Below the pieces are notes generated by a model that searched no databases, had not been told where the DNA came from, and saw only the letters and a list, made by a program, of their open reading frames with translations. Positions 24,659 through 33,891 of a DNA stretch of 64,000 nt are shown in pieces (the stretch's first letter is position 1; each line of letters opens with the position of its first letter). The position numbers were made by a program, and so were the translations under genes. The stretch is from contig NZ_CP191258.1 in the NCBI RefSeq assembly GCF_050410795.1, positions 4,650,001 to 4,714,000 on the forward strand, written 5' to 3'. This DNA comes from Fontivita pretiosa. GTDB taxonomy: Bacteria > Planctomycetota > Phycisphaerae > Tepidisphaerales > Tepidisphaeraceae.

Positions 24659-26473
24659 TCATGTGAGGACCATGCGTTTGCGCACGTCCTGCGCGCCGGG
24701 TTCGATCTGCAGCGGCAGGATGAGATAGAACGTGGCGCCCTGGCCCGGCGCGCTTCGCAAACCGATTGTACCACCGAGCAGCCCGGTTAATTCCCGGGAA
24801 ATCGCCAGTCCAAGCCCCGTGCCGCTGTGTTCGCGGGTGACCGAGCCATCAATCTGGCGGAATTTTTCGAATATGACGGCGTGCTTATCGGGGGGAACCC
24901 CAGGCCCGTGATCCGTCACGCTGATCTGAACGCGCTGTGCCGCAGTGGTGCTGGGCGCGTCAGCACTGCCGCTGCTCTGGCCGTTGCCTTCGGCGCTTAC
25001 CAGCCGAGCGTCCAGCTCGATTGTCGCGTTGGCGGGCGAAAACTTGATCGCATTGGACAGAAAGTTGTACAGGATCTGCTGGAGCTTGGCCGGATCGGTC
25101 TGGATGATCGGCACGTCCGCAGCGATGGTTGGCACAATGGTCAGGCCCTTGGCGTCGGTCAGGGGCTTGAGCACGCTGCCCAGCGCCTCGAACAGGTCCG
25201 ACAGCGACAGCGGCTCGACGCGCACTTCCATGCGACCGGCTTCGATCTTGGCCAGATCCAGCAGATCATTGATCAAATCCAGCAGGTTGTGCCCGGCGGT
25301 CAGGATGTTCTGAATGTACCGCATGGCCTTGGCCTGCGCGCCGGCGGCGCCCGGATCCTTGACCAGGTCCTTGAGCAGCTCGGCAAAGCCCAAAATCGAG
25401 TTCAGCGGCGTGCGCAGCTCGTGACTGACGTTGGCCAGAAATTCGCTCTTGAGGCGATTGGACTCATACAGCGCCACGTTGCTTTCGGCGAGCTGCCCCA
25501 GCTTCAGGTCCAGGCTCTTGTTGACGGCCCGGAGCTGATCGGCGCTGTTCTTCAGGTTCGTCAGCATCGTGTTGAACGTTTCGGACAAAACCTGAAACTC
25601 GTCGCCGGTATTGATGTCGGAGCGGATGTTCAAATCCCCGGCCGAAACCTTTTCGGCGGTTTCCTGAAGCACACGCACCGGCTGGAGGATCAGCCGGGTG
25701 GTCACCAGATAGAAGATGATGATCGCCAGCACGCCGGCGATCAGACCGGCGGTGAGGATGAACACGCGGTTGAGCAGCAGTTGCCGTGTGGAGATCTGCG
25801 AGGGGATGTCCACGCTGACCAGTCCCAGCAGCGGCGGATGCGAGGCGCTGGTCGTCGGGGATGTCGCTGGCGGGGATCGCGCCGAGGGGGCAGCGAACTG
25901 GGCGTCGTCGTCCGGGAGGATCGATGCGGCCGAGGCGATCGGCTGCGAGACGGCATGACAGTCGATGCACTCGGCGGTGGCGTACAGGGGCTGGGCGTAA
26001 CGGTAGCCTGCGTCGGTGCCTTGAGACGTATCGTAGAATCGCGCGTAGAAGGCAAGTCTGGGATTTCGGATGAATCGCGCCAAAGCGGCATTCTCGAACC
26101 GCGTGATCCGCTGGAGGTCTCCCAGCCTGGCTACCCCGACCAGCCGCGGCGGAAGCACCGCCTGCCCATCGATGATCAGCGTCGGTTGCGTGCTCGGCGG
26201 CGGCTCGCCGTCGGTGGCTTCGGTCTGGGCATACAGCGGATGAGTCGTGGGCGACAGCCCCGCACGCGCGGCGCGCTGGCGGGTCACGTGATCGGCCACA
26301 ACCGTCCGTGCCACGGCGGCGGCGGCCTTCTCGTTGAGCTGTTCGGTCAACTGTTCCATCCGCTGCCAGGGCACGAACAGCGCCGCCGAGATGATCAGGA
26401 TCACCGCGGCGCCGAAGAGGATCTGGCACTTGGCCGCCAGCGAGATGTGCAGTTGCCGCCACCGCTTGAACAT
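24659..26473 (-). CDS. Sensor histidine kinase with a c-type haem (CxxCH) periplasmic domain
   Basis: A 604-residue kinase. Helix 1 (about 15-32) and helix 2 (about 253-275) enclose a periplasmic domain resembling the DUF3365/Tll0287-like sensors: a conserved FYDTSQGTDAGYRYAQPLYAT followed by C169-I-D-C172-H173, a covalent haem c attachment motif. A HAMP segment, coiled coil, HisKA with phosphoacceptor H351 (FLANVSHELRTPLNSILG) and HATPase with NFLSNAIKFSP, DHGPGVPPDKHAVIFEKF and SGTGLGLAISREL follow. All catalytic boxes are intact. Haem suggests redox, oxygen or NO sensing. It is divergent from the NtrC-type regulator at 26705, 231 bases apart, its most likely partner. Confidence 0.93.
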   Translation of the reverse strand: MFKRWRQLHISLAAKCQILFGAAVILIISAALFVPWQRMEQLTEQLNEKAAAAVARTVVADHVTRQRAARAGLSPTTHPLYAQTEATDGEPPPSTQPTLIIDGQAVLPPRLVGVARLGDLQRITRFENAALARFIRNPRLAFYARFYDTSQGTDAGYRYAQPLYATAECIDCHAVSQPIASAASILPDDDAQFAAPSARSPPATSPTTSASHPPLLGLVSVDIPSQISTRQLLLNRVFILTAGLIAGVLAIIIFYLVTTRLILQPVRVLQETAEKVSAGDLNIRSDINTGDEFQVLSETFNTMLTNLKNSADQLRAVNKSLDLKLGQLAESNVALYESNRLKSEFLANVSHELRTPLNSILGFAELLKDLVKDPGAAGAQAKAMRYIQNILTAGHNLLDLINDLLDLAKIEAGRMEVRVEPLSLSDLFEALGSVLKPLTDAKGLTIVPTIAADVPIIQTDPAKLQQILYNFLSNAIKFSPANATIELDARLVSAEGNGQSSGSADAPSTTAAQRVQISVTDHGPGVPPDKHAVIFEKFRQIDGSVTREHSGTGLGLAISRELTGLLGGTIGLRSAPGQGATFYLILPLQIEPGAQDVRKRMVLT

Positions 26474-26704
26474 CGCGCGGCTGATTCTAGCACCGCCGCC
26501 GTGTCATGCGACAATTGGTGCGCTGGCCAGCGGCGGCGTTCGACCCGATCCCGAGGGATTGCCGGTCCAAAGGCCGCCCGGTGCCAGCAGCCGTCGCCGC
26601 GCGATAAAATAGGTATTGTGTGGCGATCCTGCCTTGTGGTATGACGATTAGTCCGGGCACGGAGGGCTCCGGCCGGACGTCTGGTTCCAATTGAGGGATA
26701 CCCT

Positions 26705-28102
26705 ATGTCAAACCTCGGTCGGGTTTTGGTCGTTGAGGACAACGAAACCGAACGCAAGGCCCTGGGGCAACTGCTCAAAGCGGAGGGTTTCACCGTCTTC
26801 GGCGCCGAAAGCGCCGACAAGGCGATGGGCTACATCGACGAGAACCCGGACGTCGTGCTCAGCGATCTGCACATGGGCGACGTCAGCGGCATCGACCTGC
26901 TTCACCTCTGGAAAAAACGCCGTCCCGAAACGCAGTTCATCCTGCTGACCGGACAGGGGAGCCTGAACACGGCGATCCAGGCGATCAAGAGCGGGGCGTA
27001 TGACTATCTGACCAAGCCGGTCAACCCGGATGAGCTGGTGTTGCTGGTCCGCCGCGCTGTTGAAAGCATCCAGAAGGACAAGGAGCTGGAGCACCTGCGC
27101 CGGCGACTGGATCAGCGCTTCGGGCTGGAACAGATCGTCGGGCAGAGCAAACAGATGAAGGAGGTCTTCGCCAAGATCCAGCGCGCGGCGCCGGTGGACA
27201 GCACGGTGTTGATCCTGGGCGAAAGCGGCACGGGCAAGGAGCTGGTTGCCCAGGCGTTGCACCAGAGCAGCTTGAGGAAAAAAGGCCCGTTCGTGGCAGT
27301 GAATTGCGCCGCCGTGCCGGCAACACTGGTGGAAAGCGAGTTGTTCGGGCACGTGCGCGGGGCGTTCACCGGGGCGACGGATCGTCGAATCGGGCGATTC
27401 GAGCAGGCCGACGGGGGAACGCTTTTCATCGACGAGATCGGGGACTTTGAGCTGGGGCTTCAGGCCAAGTTGCTGCGTGTGCTGGAGTCATTGACGGTCA
27501 CGCCGGTGGGGGGGCACGAGGATCGCAAGGTTGACGTGCGCGTGATCGCCGCCACCAGCCGCGACATCTGCAAAATGGTCGAGGAGGGCAAGTTCCGGGA
27601 GGATCTGTATTACCGGCTGAACGTGGTGCAGATCGCTCTGCCCCCGCTGCGCGAACGCCCCGACGATATTCCGCTGTTGGTCGAGCACTTCCTTAAGGAG
27701 ATCAGCCAACAGAAGCACACTCCAATGAAGCGTGTTTCTCCGGAGGTGATGCGTCGCTTCCAGCAATACCGCTGGCCGGGCAATGTCCGTGAGCTGCGCA
27801 ACACCCTGGAGAGCATGATGGTCTTGGCCGAGGGCGATGTGCTGACCGAGCGCGATCTGCCGGAGCGGATTGCCGGTGGAACCGCGCCCGTGGCCACGGT
27901 TCACGAGATCCCCGCGGGGCTGACCATGGAGGAGTTGGAACGCCTGGCCATCACCAAGGCCCTGGATCAGTTCCATGGCAACCGGACGCATGCGGCGAAT
28001 CGTCTGGGCATCTCGGTTCGCACACTTCAGCGGAAGCTGCGACAGTATGAGTTGGAACGCCGTGGCAAGTCTTTTCCAAACGATGTCTTGACGCAGGCAT
28101 GA
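26705..28102 (+). CDS. NtrC-family sigma-54-dependent response regulator
   Basis: A 465-residue regulator. The receiver domain (1-120) has the acidic pair VEDNE, phosphoacceptor Asp in VVLSDLHMGD, and Lys in YLTKPVNPDE. The AAA+ domain has Walker A GESGTGKE, the sigma-54 contact loop GAFTGA (near 219), Walker B LFIDEIGD and the arginine-finger region. A Fis-type helix-turn-helix closes the protein (AANRLGISVRTLQRKLRQYE). A GAGGGA site precedes the ATG. When phosphorylated it should open sigma-54 promoters. The nearest candidates are the haem kinase as partner upstream and the sigma-54 promoter at 28251 as target downstream. Confidence 0.97.
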   Translation: MSNLGRVLVVEDNETERKALGQLLKAEGFTVFGAESADKAMGYIDENPDVVLSDLHMGDVSGIDLLHLWKKRRPETQFILLTGQGSLNTAIQAIKSGAYDYLTKPVNPDELVLLVRRAVESIQKDKELEHLRRRLDQRFGLEQIVGQSKQMKEVFAKIQRAAPVDSTVLILGESGTGKELVAQALHQSSLRKKGPFVAVNCAAVPATLVESELFGHVRGAFTGATDRRIGRFEQADGGTLFIDEIGDFELGLQAKLLRVLESLTVTPVGGHEDRKVDVRVIAATSRDICKMVEEGKFREDLYYRLNVVQIALPPLRERPDDIPLLVEHFLKEISQQKHTPMKRVSPEVMRRFQQYRWPGNVRELRNTLESMMVLAEGDVLTERDLPERIAGGTAPVATVHEIPAGLTMEELERLAITKALDQFHGNRTHAANRLGISVRTLQRKLRQYELERRGKSFPNDVLTQA

Positions 28103-28108
28103 CAAAAA

Positions 28109-28135
28109 GTCCGACAGAATGACGGATTGTCGGAC
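28109..28135. promoter_or_regulatory. Perfect dyad, probable enhancer-type activator site
   Basis: GTCCGACA (28109-28116) and TGTCGGAC (28128-28135) are perfect inverted arms with an 11-base spacer. The dyad lies about 115 bases upstream of the -24 element, the normal distance for an NtrC-type activator site. It is also just after the regulator stop codon, so a weak terminator is the alternative, but there is no T-tract. Confidence 0.5.
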
Positions 28136-28250
28136 ATTTCGTCGGTTGGGACGTGCCGCCGGGCCGCCACACAATCCAAAACTGCCGATCTGACGCGCCC
28201 TGAAGCCCGCCAAGGCCATCGTCGGCCCCTCATCGTTTTGCAGCGGCGAT

Positions 28251-28265
28251 TGGTACGGCCTTTGC
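28251..28265 (+). promoter_or_regulatory. Sigma-54 promoter (-24/-12)
   Basis: TGGTACGGCCTTTGC fits the TGGYACG-N4-TTGC consensus without mismatch, with correct GG-to-GC spacing. The start site would be near 28277, about 48 bases before the zinc-ribbon gene. Its position downstream of a sigma-54 activator gene strengthens the call. Confidence 0.8.
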
Positions 28266-28324
28266 CTCATCTGCTCCTTCGAGACGTGGTTTTCGCCTAA
28301 GTCTCCAAATGAAGGAGCTTTACG

Positions 28325-28552
28325 ATGAGCATCAGCATGGAGCGCTTCGCGTCACATGGGCAGTTTGCCACGTACGATCCGTTTGCTCATACTCCCCGGC
28401 CGATCGCGATCTTCACCCTGCAATGCCGGCACTGTGGTTTCGAACCGGATGACGCGGTTGTTCCGCCAAGGCTCTGTCCAAAGTGCCACGGCCAAGCTTG
28501 GGAGCGTTTCGCTAAGCCGGGCAGCATTCTCGCTAACGCCGAGCGTTATTGA
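28325..28552 (+). CDS. Small zinc-ribbon protein, unknown function
   Basis: A 75-residue protein behind an AAGGAG site. The middle carries two Cys pairs, CRHCGFEPDD and LCPKCHGQAWERF, 17-18 residues apart, forming a zinc-ribbon or rubredoxin-like knuckle. The N-terminal 30 residues include a His- and Pro-bearing segment (FATYDPFAHTPRP). There is no signal peptide. I do not recognise a family. It is transcribed as a single gene between a sigma-54 promoter and a strong terminator, next to the NtrC-type regulator, so it is probably a dedicated output of that two-component system, perhaps a redox or metal-linked adaptor. Confidence 0.8.
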   Translation: MSISMERFASHGQFATYDPFAHTPRPIAIFTLQCRHCGFEPDDAVVPPRLCPKCHGQAWERFAKPGSILANAERY

Positions 28553-28609
28553 TTGATCGACGCGACCCCTCAGCGGGTCGAACACAGCTTCCAGGAAAAC
28601 TCGTGACCT

Positions 28610-28647
28610 GCGACGGCCTGCCGACCATGCACGCCGTCGCTTTTTTT
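28610..28647 (+). terminator. Rho-independent terminator after the zinc-ribbon gene
   Basis: Perfect 8-bp stem GCGACGGC/GCCGTCGC with a 15-base loop followed by seven T. A second small hairpin without a T-tract (CGACCC...GGGTCG, 28563-28580) lies just upstream. Confidence 0.85.
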
Positions 28648-28878
28648 GCGCTGTTACTGGCATCCTCAGCCAAGGTGGGGCATTGCGGGCAGAAACCCTT
28701 TGAACCAATGCATCCCGGCCGTTAGGCTGTCATGGCTGATCCTGCGGACGCGACCATCGGGGTGGCGGTCATCGACGGCCGGTCGCTGCTTAGAACGTTG
28801 CCACCAACAGGGTCTATTGCTCCAGTCTTGCCACACTGATTGACCACGCATCTGGGAAGATGCTGGCGGGAGAATGTC

Positions 28879-31800
28879 ATGCGCGGATACAAACGTGTGC
28901 GGGGACCGGCGGCGGCGCGGGCAGCGCTGCTGGCGGTGGGATATGCGGCGGCGGGCATGACGACGCACCACCTGGCTACGCCCGCCCTCGGGCAGATCAC
29001 CGCAAGCTGGCTGAACGACGTCTCGGGAACCTGGACAAATCCAACGGCCTGGTCAACTGCCGTTTACCCGAACAACGACACTCCGACCCCCGGCGATGCC
29101 TACGACGTGATCATCGACGCGACTGGCAATAACTACAGCATCACACTCGATAGCGATGTGACGATCAACTCGCTGCTGATTAACTCGCCGAACGCAACGC
29201 TGACGCAACTGCTTGGCGTGTTGACGCTGGTGAACGGCGGGACGGTGGCCTCGGGCGTATACCACCTTTACGGCGGGATGCTCACGGGCGGTGGGACGTT
29301 CACGATCAACAGCGCGATGGAGTGGGGCGGCGGGACGATGGCGGGCACCGGGCGAACCGTCGTCGCCAGCGGAGGGGTCATCAGCGCCTGGTCCAGCCAA
29401 TCGCGCACCCTCTCTCGCATCCTGGACAACAGTGGCACCTTCAGCCTCACCGGCGGAGCGATGATGTTCAGCAGCGGTACGCTGCTGAACCGAAGCAGTG
29501 GCGTGGTGAACGTCAGCATCCCGAGCATCCTCAACGTCGGCTCGTCGCTCGTCTCGAACTTTGGGACGATGAACTTCAGCACGACCGGCTTTGGCACGCT
29601 CGTCGTCGTCAACGTCCCGGTTGTCAACACCGGCACGATCACCTCCCTGTCCGGCACGCTGGGCATCGGCAGCTCCGGCCTGATTCACAACGGCGGCTCG
29701 GTTCTCCGCGGGCCAGGGGCGTTCGACTTCAGCGGATGGCAGATGCTCAGCGGCGGCGCAACGACGTTCGCCGGGGCGAACATGGTTCTCAACGGCTTTG
29801 TGTTCGGTCCGGGGCAGCTCAATCTGACGGGGACGCTGCACTGGAACAGCGGCACGATCAGCGGCGTAGGTTCGGTTGGCGGTGGCGGGATGATGACGGT
29901 GGCGCCAGGCGGGGTGCTCAACATCGGCGCGACGGGAAGCTTTGTTTCCCGCACGCTCGGGCGAACGCTGGACAACAGCGGCGTGACCAACATCCACGCC
30001 GGGACGCTCGGCTTTTCCATCGCAACACTTAACAACCAGCCGGACGGAGTGATCAACCTCATGGCCGACAGCTTCAACGGGGTCAACCTCGCTCCGACCA
30101 GCACGAACGCGGGACTGCTGACCAATCAGGGGACGATCAACAGCTTCGGCCCAAACATGACATCGATTCTGGTGCCCGTGGTCAATAGCGGAACGATCAT
30201 CGCCAACGGAGGGACCCTGCTGTTCGAGGGGATAGCGGGTTTCTCGACGTTTACCCACAGCGCCGGCTCGACATTGGCCGGACCGGGGCGGATCGACCTC
30301 GGCAGTATCAGCACCGCCGCGACGCACGTGGTAAGCGGGACCACCCGTTTTGCGGGCGGGAACATCAATCTCAATGGTGGGTCGGTCATCGGCGCGGGGG
30401 ACCTCATCGTGAGTGGGGCGCTCAACTGGAACGCCGGCACCATCGCCGGGACCGGTTCGGCATCGGCCGCGATGAACATCGCCTCCGGCGGGGTGCTGAA
30501 CCTGCCTGCCGGCTCCGCACCGCGATTCTTGTCCCGCACGATCCAGAACAGCGGGCAATTCAACTTCGCCAGCGGGACGCTGAGCTTCGGCAGCTTCGGC
30601 GCGATCAACAACCTGCCCGACGGGGTGATGAACCTCAACGCCGGCGCGACGTTCATCGCGACGGGCGCAACCGCGCCGATGATCTCCAACCAGGGACTGA
30701 TCAACTTCTACCCCGGGGGCAGCTTTTCCAGCGCCATCAGCTCGCTGCTCAACAGCGGCACGCTGATGGTGCACGGCGGGACGCTCAACTTCGGCTCGAG
30801 CGTCACTCACTCCGCGGGATCGACAATCGCGGGAACAGGCTGGATCGACCTGGGCGGCGCGCAGGGCTCGGCCTCGCAGACGCTCAATGGCACGACCTAC
30901 TTCAATGGCACGAACATCAACATGCTATCGCCAGGGGTCTCGATCGTCGGGCCCGGCGCGCTGGTGCTCAACGGCACCTTCAACTGGGCCAACGGCACCA
31001 TCAGCGGCACGGGAACCACCAGCGCGGTGATGACCATCGCGCCCGGCGGGGTGCTGCACCTTACAGGCACCTTCACAAGTGGTCGCACACTGAACCGCAC
31101 CATCAACAACAGCGGCGTGATCAACTTCAACACCGGAACGATCGGCACAGGCATTTTGGCCATAGGCTCGCAGGGACTGATCAACAACCTGGCCGACGGG
31201 GTCGTGAACCTCAACCGAGGTGCGACGTTCAACTCGTTCAGCGGGCTCAATCCGTTCCTCTTCAACAGCGGCACGATTCACGTTCTGGCAGGAGCTGGCT
31301 CGGTGCAGTTTGCGACGCTCGCGACCAACGGCGGCACGATTACCGCGAACACCGGCTCGCTTCTGCTCGGATCGCAGTTCAGCTCGTCCACGCTTACGCA
31401 CAATGGCGGGTCGGTACTCAACGGCCCGGGTACCATCGAGTTCGGCGCCGGCACGCAACTGTTCAACGGCGACGCAACCCTGGCCGGAACCAACATGATC
31501 GCCGGCACGGCTTCGGCACGCTTCCTTGGGCCGGGGCATCTGACGCTCAGCGGCAACTTGGATTGGCGCGGCGGGATCGTCGAAGGCGCGGGGGCGATGA
31601 CGATCGCCGGCACCGGGCGGCTGGACCTGGGACTCCAGACCGGCACGCGCGCGCTCACGCGGCAAACGGACAGTTTCGGCCTGATCGACTTCTCGGCCGG
31701 GTCGCTGTTGCTCGGCACCACGCTCACCAACCGTGCAGGCGCGACGATCAACATCGCCTCGCCGCAGAACTTCCTGGCCAGCGGCGGTTCGGCGCTGCTG

Positions 31801-32685
31801 ATCAACGAAGGCACCATGAACCTGGCCAACGGATCCATCGGAATCACGGTGCCGTTCGTAAACCTCGGAGTGGTGAACGTGCTGGGCAGCGCCACGCTGA
31901 CGAACTATAGCGGCTCGTTCACGGTGATCGGACAGGTCCACGGGACGACGAACAACCAGGCGATCGTGACCCTGGGCGGCGCGGCGCGGGTGGACGCAAT
32001 CGACGGCACAGGACAGGTCATTGTCGCCACCGACGCCAACGCCATCGCCACGCGTGTTCGACAAAGCCGCCTGACCCTCAGCGCAGACTCGACGCTTCAG
32101 ATCGAGCCGAAAGGCGACGCCGACGGCGTGAGCATCATCGGCCAGTTCATCGCTCCGCATAGCGCGCGGTTTGACCTGACCGACAACGGGCTGGTCTACG
32201 ACTTTGCCGACACCAGCGACGGCACGGCTGAGCTGGCGGCGGTTCGGGACTGGATCGCGGTCGGGCAAATCACCAGTTCGCTTGGCATCGGGGTCAGGCG
32301 ACTGGGCAGCGTCAACAACATGACCTTCGGTGCTGGCCAGTTCATGGGGATCGCTGTGGATCCGAGCAGCATCCTGGTCAAGTACACCTGGGCGGGCGAT
32401 GCGGACCTCAGCGGAGCGGTGGATATCCGCGACCTGTATCAACTCGCGCTGAACTGGCAGAGCACATCGGCGGTATGGACCAGCGGGGACTTCAACTATG
32501 ACAACGTCGTGGACGCGATCGACCTGGACCTGCTGACGAGCAACTGGCAGGCAGGAGCTGCGGCATTGAGCGAAGCGCTGGCGGGGCTGGGACTGCCGCA
32601 CGGGAGCCTGCCCGACCCCGCCGGCGCTGCGGCGATTCTGGCCCTGTACGCGCTGAGGATACGGTCGCGATCGCCGATCCGTTGA
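28879..32685 (+). CDS. Giant exported beta-repeat surface protein with dockerin-like pair and variant (PDP) C-terminal sorting tail
   Basis: A 1268-residue protein. I start at the ATG at 28879 (MRGYKRVRGPAAARA), which has a GGGAGA site; the frame is open from 28840. A signal peptide ends near residue 38 (TPALGQ). About 1100 residues of autotransporter-like beta-helix repeats follow, with recurring LNWNAGTIAGTG, GGVLNL, NSGTI, TLDNSG and AGSTLAGPG phrases, plausibly a long solenoid. Near the end are two EF-hand-like units (GDADLSGAVDIRDLYQLALNW, GDFNYDNVVDAIDLDLLTSNW) and a hydrophobic tail with basic end. The tail reads LPDPAGAAAILALYALRIRSR, so the normal PEP is PDP. Function is unknown; it is likely a cell-surface or extracellular matrix protein. 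Confidence 0.85.
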   Translation: MRGYKRVRGPAAARAALLAVGYAAAGMTTHHLATPALGQITASWLNDVSGTWTNPTAWSTAVYPNNDTPTPGDAYDVIIDATGNNYSITLDSDVTINSLLINSPNATLTQLLGVLTLVNGGTVASGVYHLYGGMLTGGGTFTINSAMEWGGGTMAGTGRTVVASGGVISAWSSQSRTLSRILDNSGTFSLTGGAMMFSSGTLLNRSSGVVNVSIPSILNVGSSLVSNFGTMNFSTTGFGTLVVVNVPVVNTGTITSLSGTLGIGSSGLIHNGGSVLRGPGAFDFSGWQMLSGGATTFAGANMVLNGFVFGPGQLNLTGTLHWNSGTISGVGSVGGGGMMTVAPGGVLNIGATGSFVSRTLGRTLDNSGVTNIHAGTLGFSIATLNNQPDGVINLMADSFNGVNLAPTSTNAGLLTNQGTINSFGPNMTSILVPVVNSGTIIANGGTLLFEGIAGFSTFTHSAGSTLAGPGRIDLGSISTAATHVVSGTTRFAGGNINLNGGSVIGAGDLIVSGALNWNAGTIAGTGSASAAMNIASGGVLNLPAGSAPRFLSRTIQNSGQFNFASGTLSFGSFGAINNLPDGVMNLNAGATFIATGATAPMISNQGLINFYPGGSFSSAISSLLNSGTLMVHGGTLNFGSSVTHSAGSTIAGTGWIDLGGAQGSASQTLNGTTYFNGTNINMLSPGVSIVGPGALVLNGTFNWANGTISGTGTTSAVMTIAPGGVLHLTGTFTSGRTLNRTINNSGVINFNTGTIGTGILAIGSQGLINNLADGVVNLNRGATFNSFSGLNPFLFNSGTIHVLAGAGSVQFATLATNGGTITANTGSLLLGSQFSSSTLTHNGGSVLNGPGTIEFGAGTQLFNGDATLAGTNMIAGTASARFLGPGHLTLSGNLDWRGGIVEGAGAMTIAGTGRLDLGLQTGTRALTRQTDSFGLIDFSAGSLLLGTTLTNRAGATINIASPQNFLASGGSALLINEGTMNLANGSIGITVPFVNLGVVNVLGSATLTNYSGSFTVIGQVHGTTNNQAIVTLGGAARVDAIDGTGQVIVATDANAIATRVRQSRLTLSADSTLQIEPKGDADGVSIIGQFIAPHSARFDLTDNGLVYDFADTSDGTAELAAVRDWIAVGQITSSLGIGVRRLGSVNNMTFGAGQFMGIAVDPSSILVKYTWAGDADLSGAVDIRDLYQLALNWQSTSAVWTSGDFNYDNVVDAIDLDLLTSNWQAGAAALSEALAGLGLPHGSLPDPAGAAAILALYALRIRSRSPIR

Positions 32686-33797
32686 CAAGCCGCCATCAGT
32701 TCTTCCGGCCAGGCGATGAAATCATGGTGTCGATCCAGCCGGACAGTCACTATGATGACGCGAGCCACTCGCGCGGCCATGGCATGCGCAAGCCTCTCGC
32801 CGGCATGAAAACAGAGCTACCCATCATCGATGCCGACACGCTGGAAAGGCGGCACTACGCCCTTCAGGATGCCAACTACAGCCTGACCTGCATCGTGGAC
32901 ACGAACGGTGATGCCCAGGAGCGGTACACCTACACGCCGTACGGGGTCCGCAGCATCATGGACGGCAGCTTCGGCGCACGCGGCTCGTCCAGCTTCGACT
33001 GGAACATCGGGCACCAGGGGCTGATGCACGATGAGGAGAGCGGGCTGGTGTACAACCGAACACGGGACCTAAGTGCTCAGCTCGGCAGATTCCTGCAGAG
33101 GGATCCGGCAGGATACGTGGATGGGTTAAATTCGTACCAATATCTCAGAGATGCCCCCATTGATCTGCTCGATCCATATGGTTTGGAAGTGAAGGACTGT
33201 GACAAGATTAGCGTGAGTGGTAAAGTCACTCCTGCGATTGGTCTGCCGTTCTCAGTCGGTGCGTCGTTCCACGTCGATGCTCGTTTCGCATGGAAAGTCA
33301 ATGGTCAAAGATGCCAGATATGTTGCCCGGACGGCTCGTGGGGTCGGAAGATCTCAATCAGTGGTCAAGTCTCTGGCTACCTGTCGGCCAGCGGGACATT
33401 TGGCTACGGCTTCGACCAAGTGTTCCACGGCGTCGAAGTGAGCGCTTTTGTTGGGATCCAGCTGACACTGAAGGTCGAAGGCAGTGGCGGCGGCTCGGCC
33501 GAGTGGACTACGTGCGACAAGCCTGACGGCAGGATTAATTTCTGTGTCGACCTTTCTGCCTCGCTAACTCTCCGGGGTTTCGCCGAGGCCAAGATCGGTT
33601 GGTGGCTCAAGTATGGGGTCGGAGTGGAACTGGCAGCGACAGGTAGCACGACCGGATATAAGATTTGCTTCAGTTGCGGCAGCGGCGGTTGTTCCCTCGA
33701 GGATTGGCAGCAGGGCGAATGGAAAATCTCGGGAACGGCCAAGGCCTGTTTCTGGAAGGCGTGCTACACACACGAGTGGATCTGGTATCAAAGCTGA
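32682..33797 (+). CDS. Orphan RHS tip: RHS core end fused to an unknown Cys-rich C-terminal domain
   Basis: Residues about 55-165 are the conserved end of an RHS-repeat protein: RRHYALQDANYSLTCIVDT, ERYTYTPYGVRS, GLMHDEESGLVYNRTRDLS and GRFLQRDPAGYVDGLNSYQYL, ending with the hallmark DPYGLE. The preceding 1000 or more residues of a normal RHS shell are missing, so this is a 3' fragment. After DPYGLE a different 200-residue domain follows. It is Gly-rich, beta-rich and has three Cys groups (CQICCPDG, CDKPDGRINFCVD, CFSCGSGGC). In RHS toxins this position holds the variable effector domain; I cannot assign an activity. The codon use here is less GC-rich than in neighbours. The start is uncertain: the frame opens at a TTG overlapping the previous stop, and an ATG at 32724 is possible. 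Confidence 0.65.
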   Translation: MTSRHQFFRPGDEIMVSIQPDSHYDDASHSRGHGMRKPLAGMKTELPIIDADTLERRHYALQDANYSLTCIVDTNGDAQERYTYTPYGVRSIMDGSFGARGSSSFDWNIGHQGLMHDEESGLVYNRTRDLSAQLGRFLQRDPAGYVDGLNSYQYLRDAPIDLLDPYGLEVKDCDKISVSGKVTPAIGLPFSVGASFHVDARFAWKVNGQRCQICCPDGSWGRKISISGQVSGYLSASGTFGYGFDQVFHGVEVSAFVGIQLTLKVEGSGGGSAEWTTCDKPDGRINFCVDLSASLTLRGFAEAKIGWWLKYGVGVELAATGSTTGYKICFSCGSGGCSLEDWQQGEWKISGTAKACFWKACYTHEWIWYQS

Positions 33798-33891
33798 CGC
33801 GGCAGGTGCAGTGGATTGTAGGTCACACAGGGCATGGCAACAGGCATGATTTCAGGCAGTCCGGGGAAGCTGTAGCGAACTGGAGTACCCC

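Noticed and set aside
29200..32000. CRISPR-like repetition in the giant gene
   Set aside because: Repeats are in-frame protein repeats of varying length and sequence, not identical DNA repeats with unique spacers. I saw no CRISPR array anywhere in the window.
29053..32688. Two 585-residue minus-strand frames opposite the giant surface protein
   Set aside because: They arise because the repetitive plus-strand gene avoids stops in the opposite frame; the products are low-complexity and charged with no signal peptide.
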